Below are positions 8,201 through 15,240 of a stretch of DNA of 16,861 nucleotides, one piece after another (position 1 is the stretch's first letter; every line of letters starts with the position of its first letter). The notes under the pieces were generated by a model. It ran no database searches. It had not been told where the DNA came from and saw only the letters and a program-made list of their open reading frames with translations. The translations under genes and the position numbers were made by a program. Origin of the DNA: Phoronis ovalis (taxonomy: Eukaryota; Phoronida; Phoronidae); contig JAOXYB010022570.1 of assembly GCA_028565635.1 (NCBI GenBank), forward strand, positions 1 to 16,861. The letters run 5' to 3'.

Positions 8201-11200
8201 TTATAAAGTTTGGGGCTTCAGTATTCCTTACAGAGACTAAGGTTCTTTTGAAGCCAGAAATTGGACGTTATTACTTAATCATTGTTTGGATAAGTTTTAT
8301 AGCATTCTGGTCAAAGAGGGTTATAGTTGCATCTGTAAATAGTGTTTTCTTCAATCTGTTATCGTAGTTTTTACTGATTCCACATTGTAATATTTTTTGT
8401 AGCACACAATACGTACTATACCCCGTGAGATAGCTATTGCAGTTTCTAACAAAGAATTGGTAACTGAAGTTAGAAAACTTGGACAGTATAGAGGACAGTC
8501 AGCCCAAAGCATTCGGCAACTTCAAGGTCAAGATTTTGTTGTGCTGGTAAGATAAGGGAAATTGTTACTACATGTACACTATTCGGCAGCGAATTCTGTT
8601 ATTTTAGACCAATGTCTTGAAAACATTGATAGGGTTATGTATGATGATGGAGATTTTACTGTCTTTTTTGAGATGGAGCAAACTAATAGCACCTTGTTGA
8701 AACATATGTCGTAGTGAAAGTATTTAGTTACAGCTAATAAAGTTTATTACAAAATGATAAATTTAGAATTAAGAAACGAAAAGAATAAAAAGTATATAAT
8801 ATAACGTTCTACTAAGATACAAACACAATGAATCATCTAAGGTAAAATAAGATGAAAACACAACTAATTAATCTCGGTGTAGCACAGAACAGAGTGCATG
8901 ATGCACATGAATACCTGATTTACTAACGTATACAAAAGGCTTAGGGTATACAACAAACTATTGATAGTAATATAAATGTTATGAAATATAACGCATGTTG
9001 GTGAGAGCAATACAAATGTCAAAGTAAACCATGCAGTAAACCAACGTTGAGAAGGCCTGCTGAGATATGTCATGACTACTAATGGATCTCCCATATGCAT
9101 AGTTTTTGGTCGTTTAAGAGGAGCCTCACGTGGATGAACATAGGATAAGCCACTGCAACTGAGGGAATAGCCAGAGTATAAATAGATCTAGAAATGGTCT
9201 ATACCGGTATAATGCAGTTATGCTTAGGTAAACTAATATAGGATTAATAGAGGCTTTGTATAAGCAACCTTCTGATTTGAATAAAATAACACTGGACTAT
9301 TTGTCTCTGCCGTGAAGTCTTGAAAATGAGAGTACACTAGAAATCTAGTAAGAACGCACAATATGGAATGTGTAGAATTAGCTAAAGTAATATGCAGTAA
9401 CTTGATAACACAGATTATAGTTTATGTTATGGCCATCATTGCATAATGAATGGGCATATAGTCATCTTGCACGCGACAGCAGCGTTTGTAGCACTGTCTT
9501 TGTCTCGCAATAATTACAACAGCTTAAGTTTTTATCGGATCATCTTCATATTTGGCACAGGTTAAGTTTTGGTCAAAATAATCAAAGTTAGACGTAAGTT
9601 TGACCTTGATTGCTTTCAATGTGTTTGTTCCCAAAAGCACATGTCATGGGAAGACTATATGTGATCGCAAAAGACAAAACGCTACCTAGACAACTCAAAG
9701 GTTTTTTCAAGAAGGCCATAGGCTAAGTGGTATTTCCGAACAACTTTGGAAAGTGTATCAACTGGTAATCCAATAATTTGTTTTTTGTGTGTAACACTTT
9801 CTTTGTCCCGCAACAACTGCCTCAATTTTTATCTAATCACCTTCATATTTGCAACAGGGCAAATACAAGTCAAATTACAGGATATAATATTGACATGGAT
9901 CAATTTCAAGATGTGGCCATGTTTGTCCTTGAGATGATATGTCGATCGCAATATCAGTTTTTATCCTATTATATCAGGTTTCCGAGTTATGCTCTCTTCC
10001 CATAAAGTACTAAATACTGGTTTGTGACAGTTATTCAGATTTTTCTGACGTCATCAACTTAGTATGTTAGGGAATCGCTAAGGAAACACAGCATCCCCAA
10101 TTCCGTAAGGATCATTCATGCAAGTTATACATACCCGAGATACATACACAAGCACACATTTGACATTTAGTGACCATTCAGCCTAGTCAATGCAAATACC
10201 TGCATGTATTTTCCTACAAATATGAAAGGATCATATTTTATTTTCGTACGGTGGAATTCATTGAATTTTTCAGTCCGTGAAATGTGATAAACCTTATGTG
10301 TTTTATTTCCGTGTTGTACAGTTGCAATAATTTGGTTATGTAATCAGATTATTATTTGTTGCTTCTGTGCAATGAGATTAAATCCCTTGCCTACTCCGTT
10401 TTCGTCTCAGATACAGTATTTGCAGAATGAAAGTACGATAAATAACCCTCCATCGCAGATGGTTGGAGTATGCTGTAACCACTCTGAATGGCCGTCCAAT
10501 ATAATTAACTTCTTATGAGTATAGAGTGTGAATGCTATTATTGTTCAGGTAGGACAGGGTCGTTGAATTGTCGTGACCCGCGATTGCAGATGTTTAGTAC
10601 TTGTGATTCATGAAAAGGCAATTTTATTTCCTTTAGGCTGCGGTCACTAACCCCCCCCCCCCATTTCCCTCCTCAATGTGCCTTCACAACATATATTTCT
10701 GACGTCATTTTACCGTATAATAAAACAGTATTTTGTATATACCAGAGAGCATAACTCGGAAACCCACTGTAACATTCGGAAGAGAGTAAGTGCATTCGGA
10801 AGAGAATAAGCACAGATCAGATGAAATTTGACCTGGATTACGAAACACTTTCTTTGTCTCTCAATAACTTCCCATCAGCTTCTTATTTGGTACAGGGTAA
10901 ATACAGGTCAAAGTACATGTCAAATCTAATTTTTGGTCGGATAATCTTCATATTTGTAAAGACGAAGTGCTACCTGGACAATTCGAAGGTGGTTTTATGA
11001 AGGTTAACCTTTTAAAAAATATTATGTAAAGAGAGATTGCTTTAATTCAGAAAGTAATAGAGCTAAGTAAATACACGTCAAGTTTAAATTTAACATGGAC
11101 CACTTCCAACCTGGTCGACTGGTGGCCATATTTGTTCTTGTCGAGGGAACTCCGATAACAGCTTCATATTTGGTGCAGCATACAGTTCAGCTCAGGTTGG

Positions 11201-14200
11201 TTCCCAAGACAGTATGTCATGGTTCGTCTATAGCTGTTAAGACCAATCGTTGTTTGAACTATAGCGGTTTTGAGAAGAACAAGGGGGGTCGGTGTTCGAC
11301 GTTTTCTTTTGCAGACATCAAACTGTTTTTGCCTATATATTGAAAAGTGTAGTATGTATAGTGATCGTTGTAAATCAAAAGGTAAATGGAGACCAACATA
11401 TATGTCAATGACCCAGATCACCTCCAATATGGCATATATAGCTGGAACAAATAATTAAAAATTGACAATATAAGAAATCCCACATTTAAACACATGAACA
11501 AGTCGTGTCATCATTCGAGTAATACTATTACTGATTCGAGTAAACATATCTGGCCAGAATCTGGCACCGAAACAAAGAGAATTATCTACAAAATATTTAT
11601 CAGACCACATACTGGAGCACAACGATAAACTTTGGTGATGTCCACGAATGCGCAATAACACCAGCGGATGTTCTGAGTTTTGTCTTATAATCCACAATTA
11701 TTTACAATTAGCCATCGATCCAGTAGCAGAAACGTTTAATTTCAGGAATCGATTGCACAAGTCTGTTGACTGCAATGGATTATTCCACAGTTTCTTTCTG
11801 CCATTTTTGAACAGCGTAATCAAACTCAATCATGCTAGCGGCGTTTTAGCTAAGAGCTTGGAGCTATTTAATGCCAGGAATGACAAATGTCTTGCATATA
11901 CCAGTGTATCTGGTGTAGATCGTAAAATAATGCATATCTGAGAATCAGTAAACATTTATTGGTTCTCGAAAACGTTTATGGCCATATGAGGATCTATTGC
12001 GACTTTCGAATTTACCACGATTAGTATTATTATTTACCGACGTCTCATATGGTACACGATTGAGCTGTACAAGATTATATCAGGAAAATATGACCAAGAA
12101 ATAAGCAATATCGTCCAGCTTGAAAATAGTGCTCATTACACCAGAGGTCATCAGTATAAACTAACAAAAACATGCTAGATTCGACATTCGGAAATATCCG
12201 TTTACATGTGTACATACTTAGAGTAGTTTACCAGAAATTATGTATCAGCACGCAGTGTTAAAGCATTTGAACGACTTCTCGGCAGATGAACCTCGAAAGC
12301 GCGCGACTGGCTTTAGTTACAACGCAGATCTGATTAAAGACTATCATAAAGCCTATCATCAGAATGAGTCATATAATAAATCATAATTTCCCAAATAGAG
12401 ACCACGGTAACCTTACTATCAGTTTTATGGTATACGGCACGTCTAAATATGACCATGCTGAATCGACAAATAGTTTACCTGCTGTCTGTATGTCAAGTTA
12501 CAGACATCTTGCATATGTCAATGTACCTGGCGCAGATTGTAAAATAGCGGTTTCAAGAATCAGTAAATTTCCATGAATTTGTTTACTAAACTTAATAACA
12601 TTGTAATTAAAGAGGCCGTGTAACTTCGTGGTATACAGTGCGTTTTAATATGCCCATACCAGGGCATTCAGAGATGCTTCTGAGCTCTAAGGCTCTGGAA
12701 CTAAGTCCTAAATTTCTCACAAAATTCATCAAGTTTAATTTTTTTGGTGGCATGTTCTGTAAATCTGACTGTATATATTCTGAGCTTATATTCAGAAATA
12801 ATGGCTCACTACTAGTGAACAGTTTGCACATGGTGGGAAAATGGTGGTATTAAGTAACAGTAACATTATGTACTAGATGTGTACCCAGCCTATTTCTCAC
12901 GTATTTGTATAGCTGGCAGCTACACTGATGATATTTGAATGCTGCATTATGCAGTCGTTTATATAGACATGTTTCAGTAAGATGTCGATCATAAGCTGTT
13001 AAGTGACAAAAAAGATAAGTAAGCTGTAAGTATAAGAGACTAGTGATATACTAACACATTTATTTCTTGTAGCCTGTGAATCTGGATTATGGAATGAAGC
13101 AGAAGAATCCAATCAACAAAATGCGGTTTTACTCGAAAAATAATCCTGAAACAACTTTTAAGTTCAGCCAAAATCAGGTATGTGGAGAAATGTCATAACC
13201 TGCTTGTTACATAGTTTTGTTTTTAAAAAAGGGATTTATGTTGCATGGGCATATTGTCTTAGGTTGCACGTTGTATGTAACACTTTCCTTTGCCTCATAG
13301 AAAGAGTTACAATTTTTCATGGCTTTCGCACTAAGTTTGGTTGAAATTACTTTCAATATGGCTGACTGCCAGCCATAATCGTTCCCAAGAGTTCACATCA
13401 CTTTGCGCTCACTTCCAAAAAGGCAAAGCGTTGACTGGATATTTCGAAGATTGAAGGGTTATGTGACAGTTTGAAATGACCTTGAGAAGCGGGTAAAACA
13501 GCTTCAGTTTTTGTCCGATTACTGGCTGACTAATGGGCATATATGTTCTCTTCTTCATATATATACTGCATATGTAAATTTCACTGTATATAAGTAGTGG
13601 GTACTTCGAGATGGTACGTCAAAATAACAGACTTCGAGAAGTTGTCAAATGCCAATCTGAATCTTTGACATATTTTGTTGTGCGTAACATTTTTTCGTGC
13701 CTGTGATATGAATTTTTATCCCCAGAATAAAGCTGCACCACTTGTAATTATAGAGAACATTTGTAACATATGGCGACTCTTTATATTGTCTTAAGCGTTG
13801 ACCTAGTTGAATAGACTTCCGGTTCTAGTCACGATGTCGTTTAGTGTCTTTGTTATATACTCGACTTGTGAGTTGTCCGTAACTGAACATTAGTTATTAG
13901 TTAAACATTACAACATTGTTAATAAAATAACATACTGTTAATATGATCGAGGAATAATATGTATATTATCATGATTTCGTCATACTGGAAATATCTAGAC
14001 TGATATAAAGCCATTATCATGATTACACCTCCTAATATTAGTCCTGTTCTTAAAATTGTATACGGTCATGTACATTAATGTATTGTTTTACCGTAGGTAT
14101 CAAAAATGTTGCCTAAAAAATTTGCAGACCAGCATATACGAGTATTTTGCAAGCAATTGGACCCATTGAAATTAATAATTGCTGAAATATGTTTCAAGAA

Positions 14201-14553
14201 ATGGTGTAAACGCCGGCGCAAACATATGAATCCACCAATGGTATGCCATTTGTGACAAATCCAACATGTTAGACTTTGTTTTTATTAACATTACATGAAT
14301 ATTATCACTGTTTCTGTCAAACATGGTTCTCAACACTTTACAATGTCGATGAGCATTCAAAATTAACAGATGTGCAAATACTTTAGAACAACATAAAAAT
14401 TCCAGTGCAAACATTGCCACAGCAAAAAGTTGACATTTTGACAATCATTTTGCTATACTTTGTGGGTAATATTCAAAATTTTGTATCATATTATCTTTTG
14501 CATTTTTGCAGCCTGGATTTGCTACGGATTTTACCCCTCTCAATTCTTCATAG
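3704..14553 (+). CDS. SAMHD1: SAMHD1-like dNTP triphosphohydrolase, 3' half (8 exons, partial at 5' end)
   Basis: Spliced CDS: join 3704-3868, 4422-4513, 7347-7403, 7818-8013, 8403-8546, 13073-13177, 14097-14240, 14512-14553. The 945 nt stay in one frame (314 codons plus TAG) and every intron is GT/AG. The product matches human SAMHD1 recalled from memory, from about residue 300 to 598. SAMHD1 is a tetrameric, nucleotide-activated enzyme that hydrolyses dNTPs to deoxynucleosides and triphosphate; in vertebrates it is mainly nuclear and restricts retroviral replication. The segment [20 protein letters not shown] contains the HD metal aspartate (human D311) and substrate residues K312, Y315 and D319. 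R366, Y374 and Q375 are also retained. The C-terminal domain is recognisable from [12 protein letters not shown] and [13 protein letters not shown]. The HD-domain N-terminal half is not seen upstream. The C-terminus ends just after a TP dipeptide, about 30 residues short of human. Identity is very secure; the precise orthologue or paralogue status is not. Confidence 0.95.
3869..4421 (+). other. SAMHD1 intron a-b (553 nt)
   Basis: GTTAGT donor and ACACAG acceptor. AT-rich, without recognisable repeats or conserved ORF. Confidence 0.85.
4422..4513 (+). CDS. SAMHD1: SAMHD1 exon b (allosteric/substrate segment)
   Basis: 92 nt, starts in phase 0 and ends after two bases of a codon (AT), completed by the G at 7347 to give Met. 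Acceptor TTTTTACACAG; donor AAAT|GTGAGT. It encodes [20 protein letters not shown] followed by [10 protein letters not shown](M), aligned to human 355-385. Substrate-pocket R366, Y374 and Q375 and allosteric N358 and H376 are retained. Human R372 is Asn and K377 is Pro, both in the allosteric dNTP site. The frame does not break and there are no stops, so the substitutions look like real coding differences. Confidence 0.93.
4759..4847 (+). repeat. Minisatellite block 1: 16-bp units GGTATGTGTATATGTA
   Basis: Five consecutive units of GGTATGTGTATATGTA with length variants: a 22-base first unit and one 19-base unit ending GTAGTA. The block runs directly into the 18-bp block. Confidence 0.92.
4848..5134 (+). 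repeat. Minisatellite block 2: sixteen 18-bp units GGCATGCATTTATATGTA
   Basis: The units begin at 4848, 4866 and so on to 5117. The first is GGTATGC..., one is GGCAGGC..., one (5010-5026) has lost a base, and the last three read CATATATATG. Because 18 is a multiple of three, all frames on both strands read as hexapeptide repeats (HAFICR, PTYKCM, LHINAC); these are not genes. Confidence 0.95.
5135..5205 (+). repeat. (TA)n followed by (TG)n microsatellite
   Basis: GGCATG, then alternating TA to about 5160, then about 22 TG dinucleotides to 5205. It is continuous with the minisatellite and likely length-polymorphic. Confidence 0.95.
6069..6147. repeat. Two adjacent inverted repeats, including a 40-base near-perfect hairpin
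   Basis: ATACAAGT (6069-6076) pairs with ACTTGTAT (6088-6095). Next to it TTAACCAA-G-GAAAGTTAT (6108-6125), a TGTA loop, and ATAACTTTC-A-TTGGTTAA (6130-6147) form 17 pairs with one mismatch. Confidence 0.75.
6192..6390 (-). pseudogene. Exon-like relic of unidentified gene, one in-frame stop
   Basis: On the minus strand a 199-nt stretch lies between acceptor-like TTGTTTAACAG and donor-like GAG|GTATAT. One frame reads [20 protein letters not shown], then [14 protein letters not shown], a TAA stop (6284-6286), then [20 protein letters not shown] and [10 protein letters not shown]. It has helix-like, protein-like composition, but I do not recognise a family. It lies antisense inside a SAMHD1 intron and abuts a (TA)n tract that supplies the GTATATATA donor. 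It could be a decayed exon, a transposon protein fragment, or chance. Confidence 0.3.
6779..6812. repeat. 9-bp inverted repeat ACGATATTG / CAATATCGT
   Basis: Perfect arms at 6779-6787 and 6804-6812 around a 16-base loop. It is part of a larger repeat-like block (about 6720-7145) and may be the fold of a palindromic MITE. Confidence 0.6.
6830..7145 (+). repeat. Diverged tandem duplication, offset about 217 bp
   Basis: 6830-6940 (CAGCCGCGCGGCACTGAAAT... TTTTTCCCTGAATATTACCA...) resembles 7047-7145 (CAGCCACACGCCACTGAAAA... TTTTTTCTGAATAATACCA...). The copies have small indels. The short ORF covering the first copy is therefore not treated as a gene. Confidence 0.5.
7347..7403 (+). CDS. SAMHD1: SAMHD1 exon c (57 nt)
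   Basis: This short exon lies between acceptor TTATTCTAG and donor TAG|GTAAGT. The first G completes the Met codon begun at 4512, then [18 protein letters not shown] follows, aligned to human ITDAFLKADDYIEITG. The last two bases (AG) join the first A of the next exon to make Arg. It is too short to stand out as an ORF; it is supported by homology and by phase agreement on both sides. Confidence 0.9.
7818..8013 (+). CDS. SAMHD1: SAMHD1 exon d (C-terminal domain, allosteric R451/K455 segment)
   Basis: 196 nt; acceptor TTTCTTCCTAG, donor AAG|GTATAT. After the split Arg codon it encodes [20 protein letters not shown], then [20 protein letters not shown] and [18 protein letters not shown]. This aligns to human YTKLTDNIFLEILYS...YRNLFKYVGETQP. 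Residues equivalent to human R451, L453 and K455, which contact the activating nucleotide, are kept (EKRKLYK). The ATG at 7831 is internal and is not proposed as a start. The frame ends in phase 0; reading into the intron meets a stop at 8053-8055. Confidence 0.95.
8403..8546 (+). CDS. SAMHD1: SAMHD1 exon e (linker with Gln-rich insertion)
   Basis: 144 nt, 48 codons, phase 0 at both ends; acceptor ATTTTTTGTAG, donor CTG|GTAAGA. It begins [20 protein letters not shown] and ends [13 protein letters not shown] aligns with human SLPKE, and [14 protein letters not shown] (running into the next exon) with human [14 protein letters not shown]. Between the PRE/PKE and DYGM anchors there are 43 residues against 26 in human, so there is an insertion of about 17 residues, rich in Gln and Arg ([17 protein letters not shown]). 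Its homology is weaker than that of its neighbours, but phase and splice sites agree. Confidence 0.88.
9441..9740 (+). repeat. Dispersed ~300-bp repeat, copy A
   Basis: Contains the shared words TGTCTTTGTCTCGCAATAA, CATCTTCATATTTGGCACAG, TGTTCCCAAAAGCACATGTC and CGCTACCTAGACAACTC. Variants of these recur in order in the copies listed next. Confidence 0.65.
9741..9976 (+). repeat. Dispersed ~300-bp repeat, copy B (truncated at MITE copy 2)
   Basis: Shares AACACTTTCTTTGTCCCGCA, CACCTTCATATTTGCAACAG, and GACATGGATCAATTTCAAGATG then TGGCCATGTTTGTCC. The two short ORFs across it are not conserved in other copies. It ends where the MITE terminal repeat begins. Confidence 0.6.
9977..9997 (+). repeat. 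Left terminal inverted repeat of MITE copy 2
   Basis: 21 bases exactly complementary to 10744-10764. The outermost bases are GGTTTCC; the flanks are ATATCA on the left and CACTGT on the right. Confidence 0.88.
10744..10764 (-). repeat. Right terminal inverted repeat of MITE copy 2
   Basis: Exact inverse complement of 9977-9997 over 21 bases, reading AGAGAGCATAACTCGG then AAACC on the + strand. Confidence 0.88.
10773..10812 (+). repeat. 20-bp tandem duplication
   Basis: CATTCGGAAGAGAGTAAGTG is followed immediately by CATTCGGAAGAGAATAAGCA, just outside the right end of MITE copy 2. Confidence 0.8.
10830..11240 (+). repeat. Dispersed ~300-bp repeat, copies C and D
   Basis: Copy C: AACACTTTCTTTGTCTCTCA, TTATTTGGTACAGGGTAAAT, then TGCTACCTGGACAATTCGAA. 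Copy D: AACATGGACCACTTCCAACC, GACTGGTGGCCATATTTG, GGTTCCCAAGACAGTATGTC. The order matches copies A/B with internal shuffling. The ORF beginning at 11095 is repeat sequence, not a supported gene. Confidence 0.55.
11891..12580 (+). repeat. Degenerate direct repeat pair, offset about 617 bp
   Basis: 11891-11965 and 12508-12580 share CTTGCATAT, a GTGTATCTGG/ATGTACCTGG block, AGATCGTAAAATA/AGATTGTAAAATA, and GAATCAGTAAA. Neighbouring words such as GCTAAGAGCTTGGAGCTA and TCTAAGGCTCTGGAACTA (near 12685) suggest further decayed pieces. The ORFs here vary between copies and are not supported. Confidence 0.5.
13073..13177 (+). CDS. SAMHD1: SAMHD1 exon f (DYGM...KNPI segment)
   Basis: 105 nt, 35 codons, phase 0; acceptor ATTTCTTGTAG, donor CAG|GTATGT. 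It encodes [20 protein letters not shown] then [15 protein letters not shown], aligned to human [23 protein letters not shown] and following residues. Human K523, which contacts the allosteric nucleotide of a neighbouring subunit, is kept (FYSK). Human Cys522, a proposed redox cysteine, is Ser. The exon follows a 4.5 kb intron full of repeats. Confidence 0.94.
13226..13700 (+). repeat. Dispersed ~300-bp repeat, copies E and F, in SAMHD1 intron f-g
   Basis: Copy E: ATGGGCATATTGTCTT, AACACTTTCCTTTGCCTCAT, AATATGGCTGACTGCCAGCC, CGTTCCCAAGAGTTCACATC. A weaker copy F follows from about 13490 (ACAGCTTCAGTTTTTGTCCG, AATGGGCATATATG). It is the same family as 9441-11240, showing spread into a second intron. 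The rest of intron f-g (13701-14096) shows nothing identifiable. Confidence 0.55.
14097..14240 (+). CDS. SAMHD1: SAMHD1 exon g (C-terminal domain)
   Basis: 144 nt, 48 codons, phase 0; acceptor TTTTACCGTAG, donor ATG|GTATGC. It encodes [20 protein letters not shown], then [20 protein letters not shown] and RKHMNPPM. This aligns to human [22 protein letters not shown], a Leu/Ala-rich helix, then QYFVQWCADRNFTKP. The basic cluster KKWCKRRRK is stronger than in human and could support nuclear targeting; that role is inference. Confidence 0.94.
14512..14553 (+). CDS. SAMHD1: SAMHD1 terminal coding exon h, with TAG stop
   Basis: 39 coding nt plus TAG at 14551-14553, directly after acceptor CATTTTTGCAG. 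It encodes [13 protein letters not shown]. The A-x-x-x-TPL pattern aligns with human APLITPQ, so the TP dipeptide is probably equivalent to the CDK-phosphorylated T592-P593, but the +3 Lys of the human site is Asn. The human tail of about 30 further residues is absent. The other two frames downstream are open for a while, but the TPL match supports this frame. The stop overlaps a second possible acceptor (see findings). Confidence 0.82.
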   Translation, partial: PGFATDFTPLNSS

Positions 14554-15190
14554 AGCCATCGACAGGATTCTCACAGCTCCCTATCAAACAAAAAGAAGAA
14601 AACTTCAAAATGAGAAGCACCATGTGCTGAAAAGTGTACGACAATCTCTTTGATAAAATTTAATTTTACTTGGGAACTCCGCCATTTTAAGGGCTATTGT
14701 GTAAAACAGGTTCATTATTATTTTTATGTTACTGATATATGCAGACTATATTTATTTCTATGTTGATATCTTAATGAGAGTACACGGGTTTTTCATGCGC
14801 ATACTTTTTATTTATTATTTTATAACATTTACATAGCTGATGGCGACATTGTCATTTAATGTGTTTTCCTTTGTTTCAATGCACAGTAATATCTCTTAAG
14901 GGAAGATTTGATCTTCTTAGGCTGAATTATGTATTCTTTCAAATTAATAATTTAGGGGCTTGGCTTTTGTGTTGTTTTCATGTTGATAAACGTGTACTAA
15001 TATTTCATTTAGTAGTTTGATTAAGCATATAGAAATATTTTTTTTTAATATATGTTTGACATACTTGAGGTTAATTGTTAACGCTCCTAGTGTGTGTTTT
15101 AAATGTTGTGTCGTGTACCAAGGGGTAGCTTTTAACATTTTTCTATGTCCTAAATATTGTTTCATGTATAATAAATGTTTTAAAATTCAA
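14554..15190 (+). other. SAMHD1: Predicted SAMHD1 3'UTR
   Basis: AT-rich sequence from the stop codon to just beyond the first AATAAA downstream. No homology to coding sequence was seen. The short ORFs on both strands here look incidental. The 3' boundary is inferred from the poly(A) signal only, with an error of tens of bases. Confidence 0.55.
15170..15175 (+). terminator. Candidate poly(A) signal AATAAA
   Basis: This is the first canonical AATAAA after the SAMHD1 stop codon, about 617 nt downstream. A T/G-rich stretch (TTTGTTTTTGTCATTATGTGG) follows at about 15200-15220, in the right place for a downstream element; cleavage would fall near 15185-15195. Role inferred from motif and position. 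Confidence 0.5.
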
Positions 15191-15240
15191 TACACCATAT
15201 TTGTTTTTGTCATTATGTGGTTCCCAACAATAGTTTCTTG

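Larger units (their letters stand above)
9977..10764 (-). mobile_element. MITE-like non-autonomous DNA transposon, copy 2 (inverted relative to copy 1)
   Basis: 788 bp bounded by a perfect 21-bp terminal inverted repeat (9977-9997 and 10744-10764; it begins GGTTTCCGAGTTATGC). Inner arms AAATACTGGTTTGTGACAG and a TGACGTCA octamer at each end extend the symmetry. It is the inverted homologue of 1183-2026. It carries a C12 run at 10651-10662 where copy 1 has GGGAGG on the other strand. No coding capacity is evident. It lies in SAMHD1 intron e-f and appears to sit within or beside the dispersed repeat of about 300 bp. No clear target duplication was found by eye. Confidence 0.85.
8547..13072 (+). 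other. SAMHD1 intron e-f (4526 nt)
   Basis: The largest intron of the window, between CTG|GTAAGA and TTGTAG|CCT. It houses MITE copy 2, the dispersed repeat of about 300 bp in several copies, and a second repeat pair at 11.9/12.5 kb. The first part (8547-9420) has no recognisable element. The scattered ORFs of 60-97 codons have no conserved motif. Confidence 0.85.

Noticed and set aside
8074-8367. 97-codon ORF inside intron d-e
   Set aside because: No recognisable motif; flanked by well-supported exons and their splice sites; read as chance.
11095-11343. 82-codon ORF
   Set aside because: It overlaps copy D of the dispersed repeat, and the frame is not kept in the other copies.
14405-14653. 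82-codon ORF overlapping the terminal exon with a basic tail (RRKLQNEKHHVLKS)
   Set aside because: It is in a different frame from exon g/h, while the spliced frame gives the TPL match to human SAMHD1. The other phase-0 alternative is the 14554 acceptor listed in findings.
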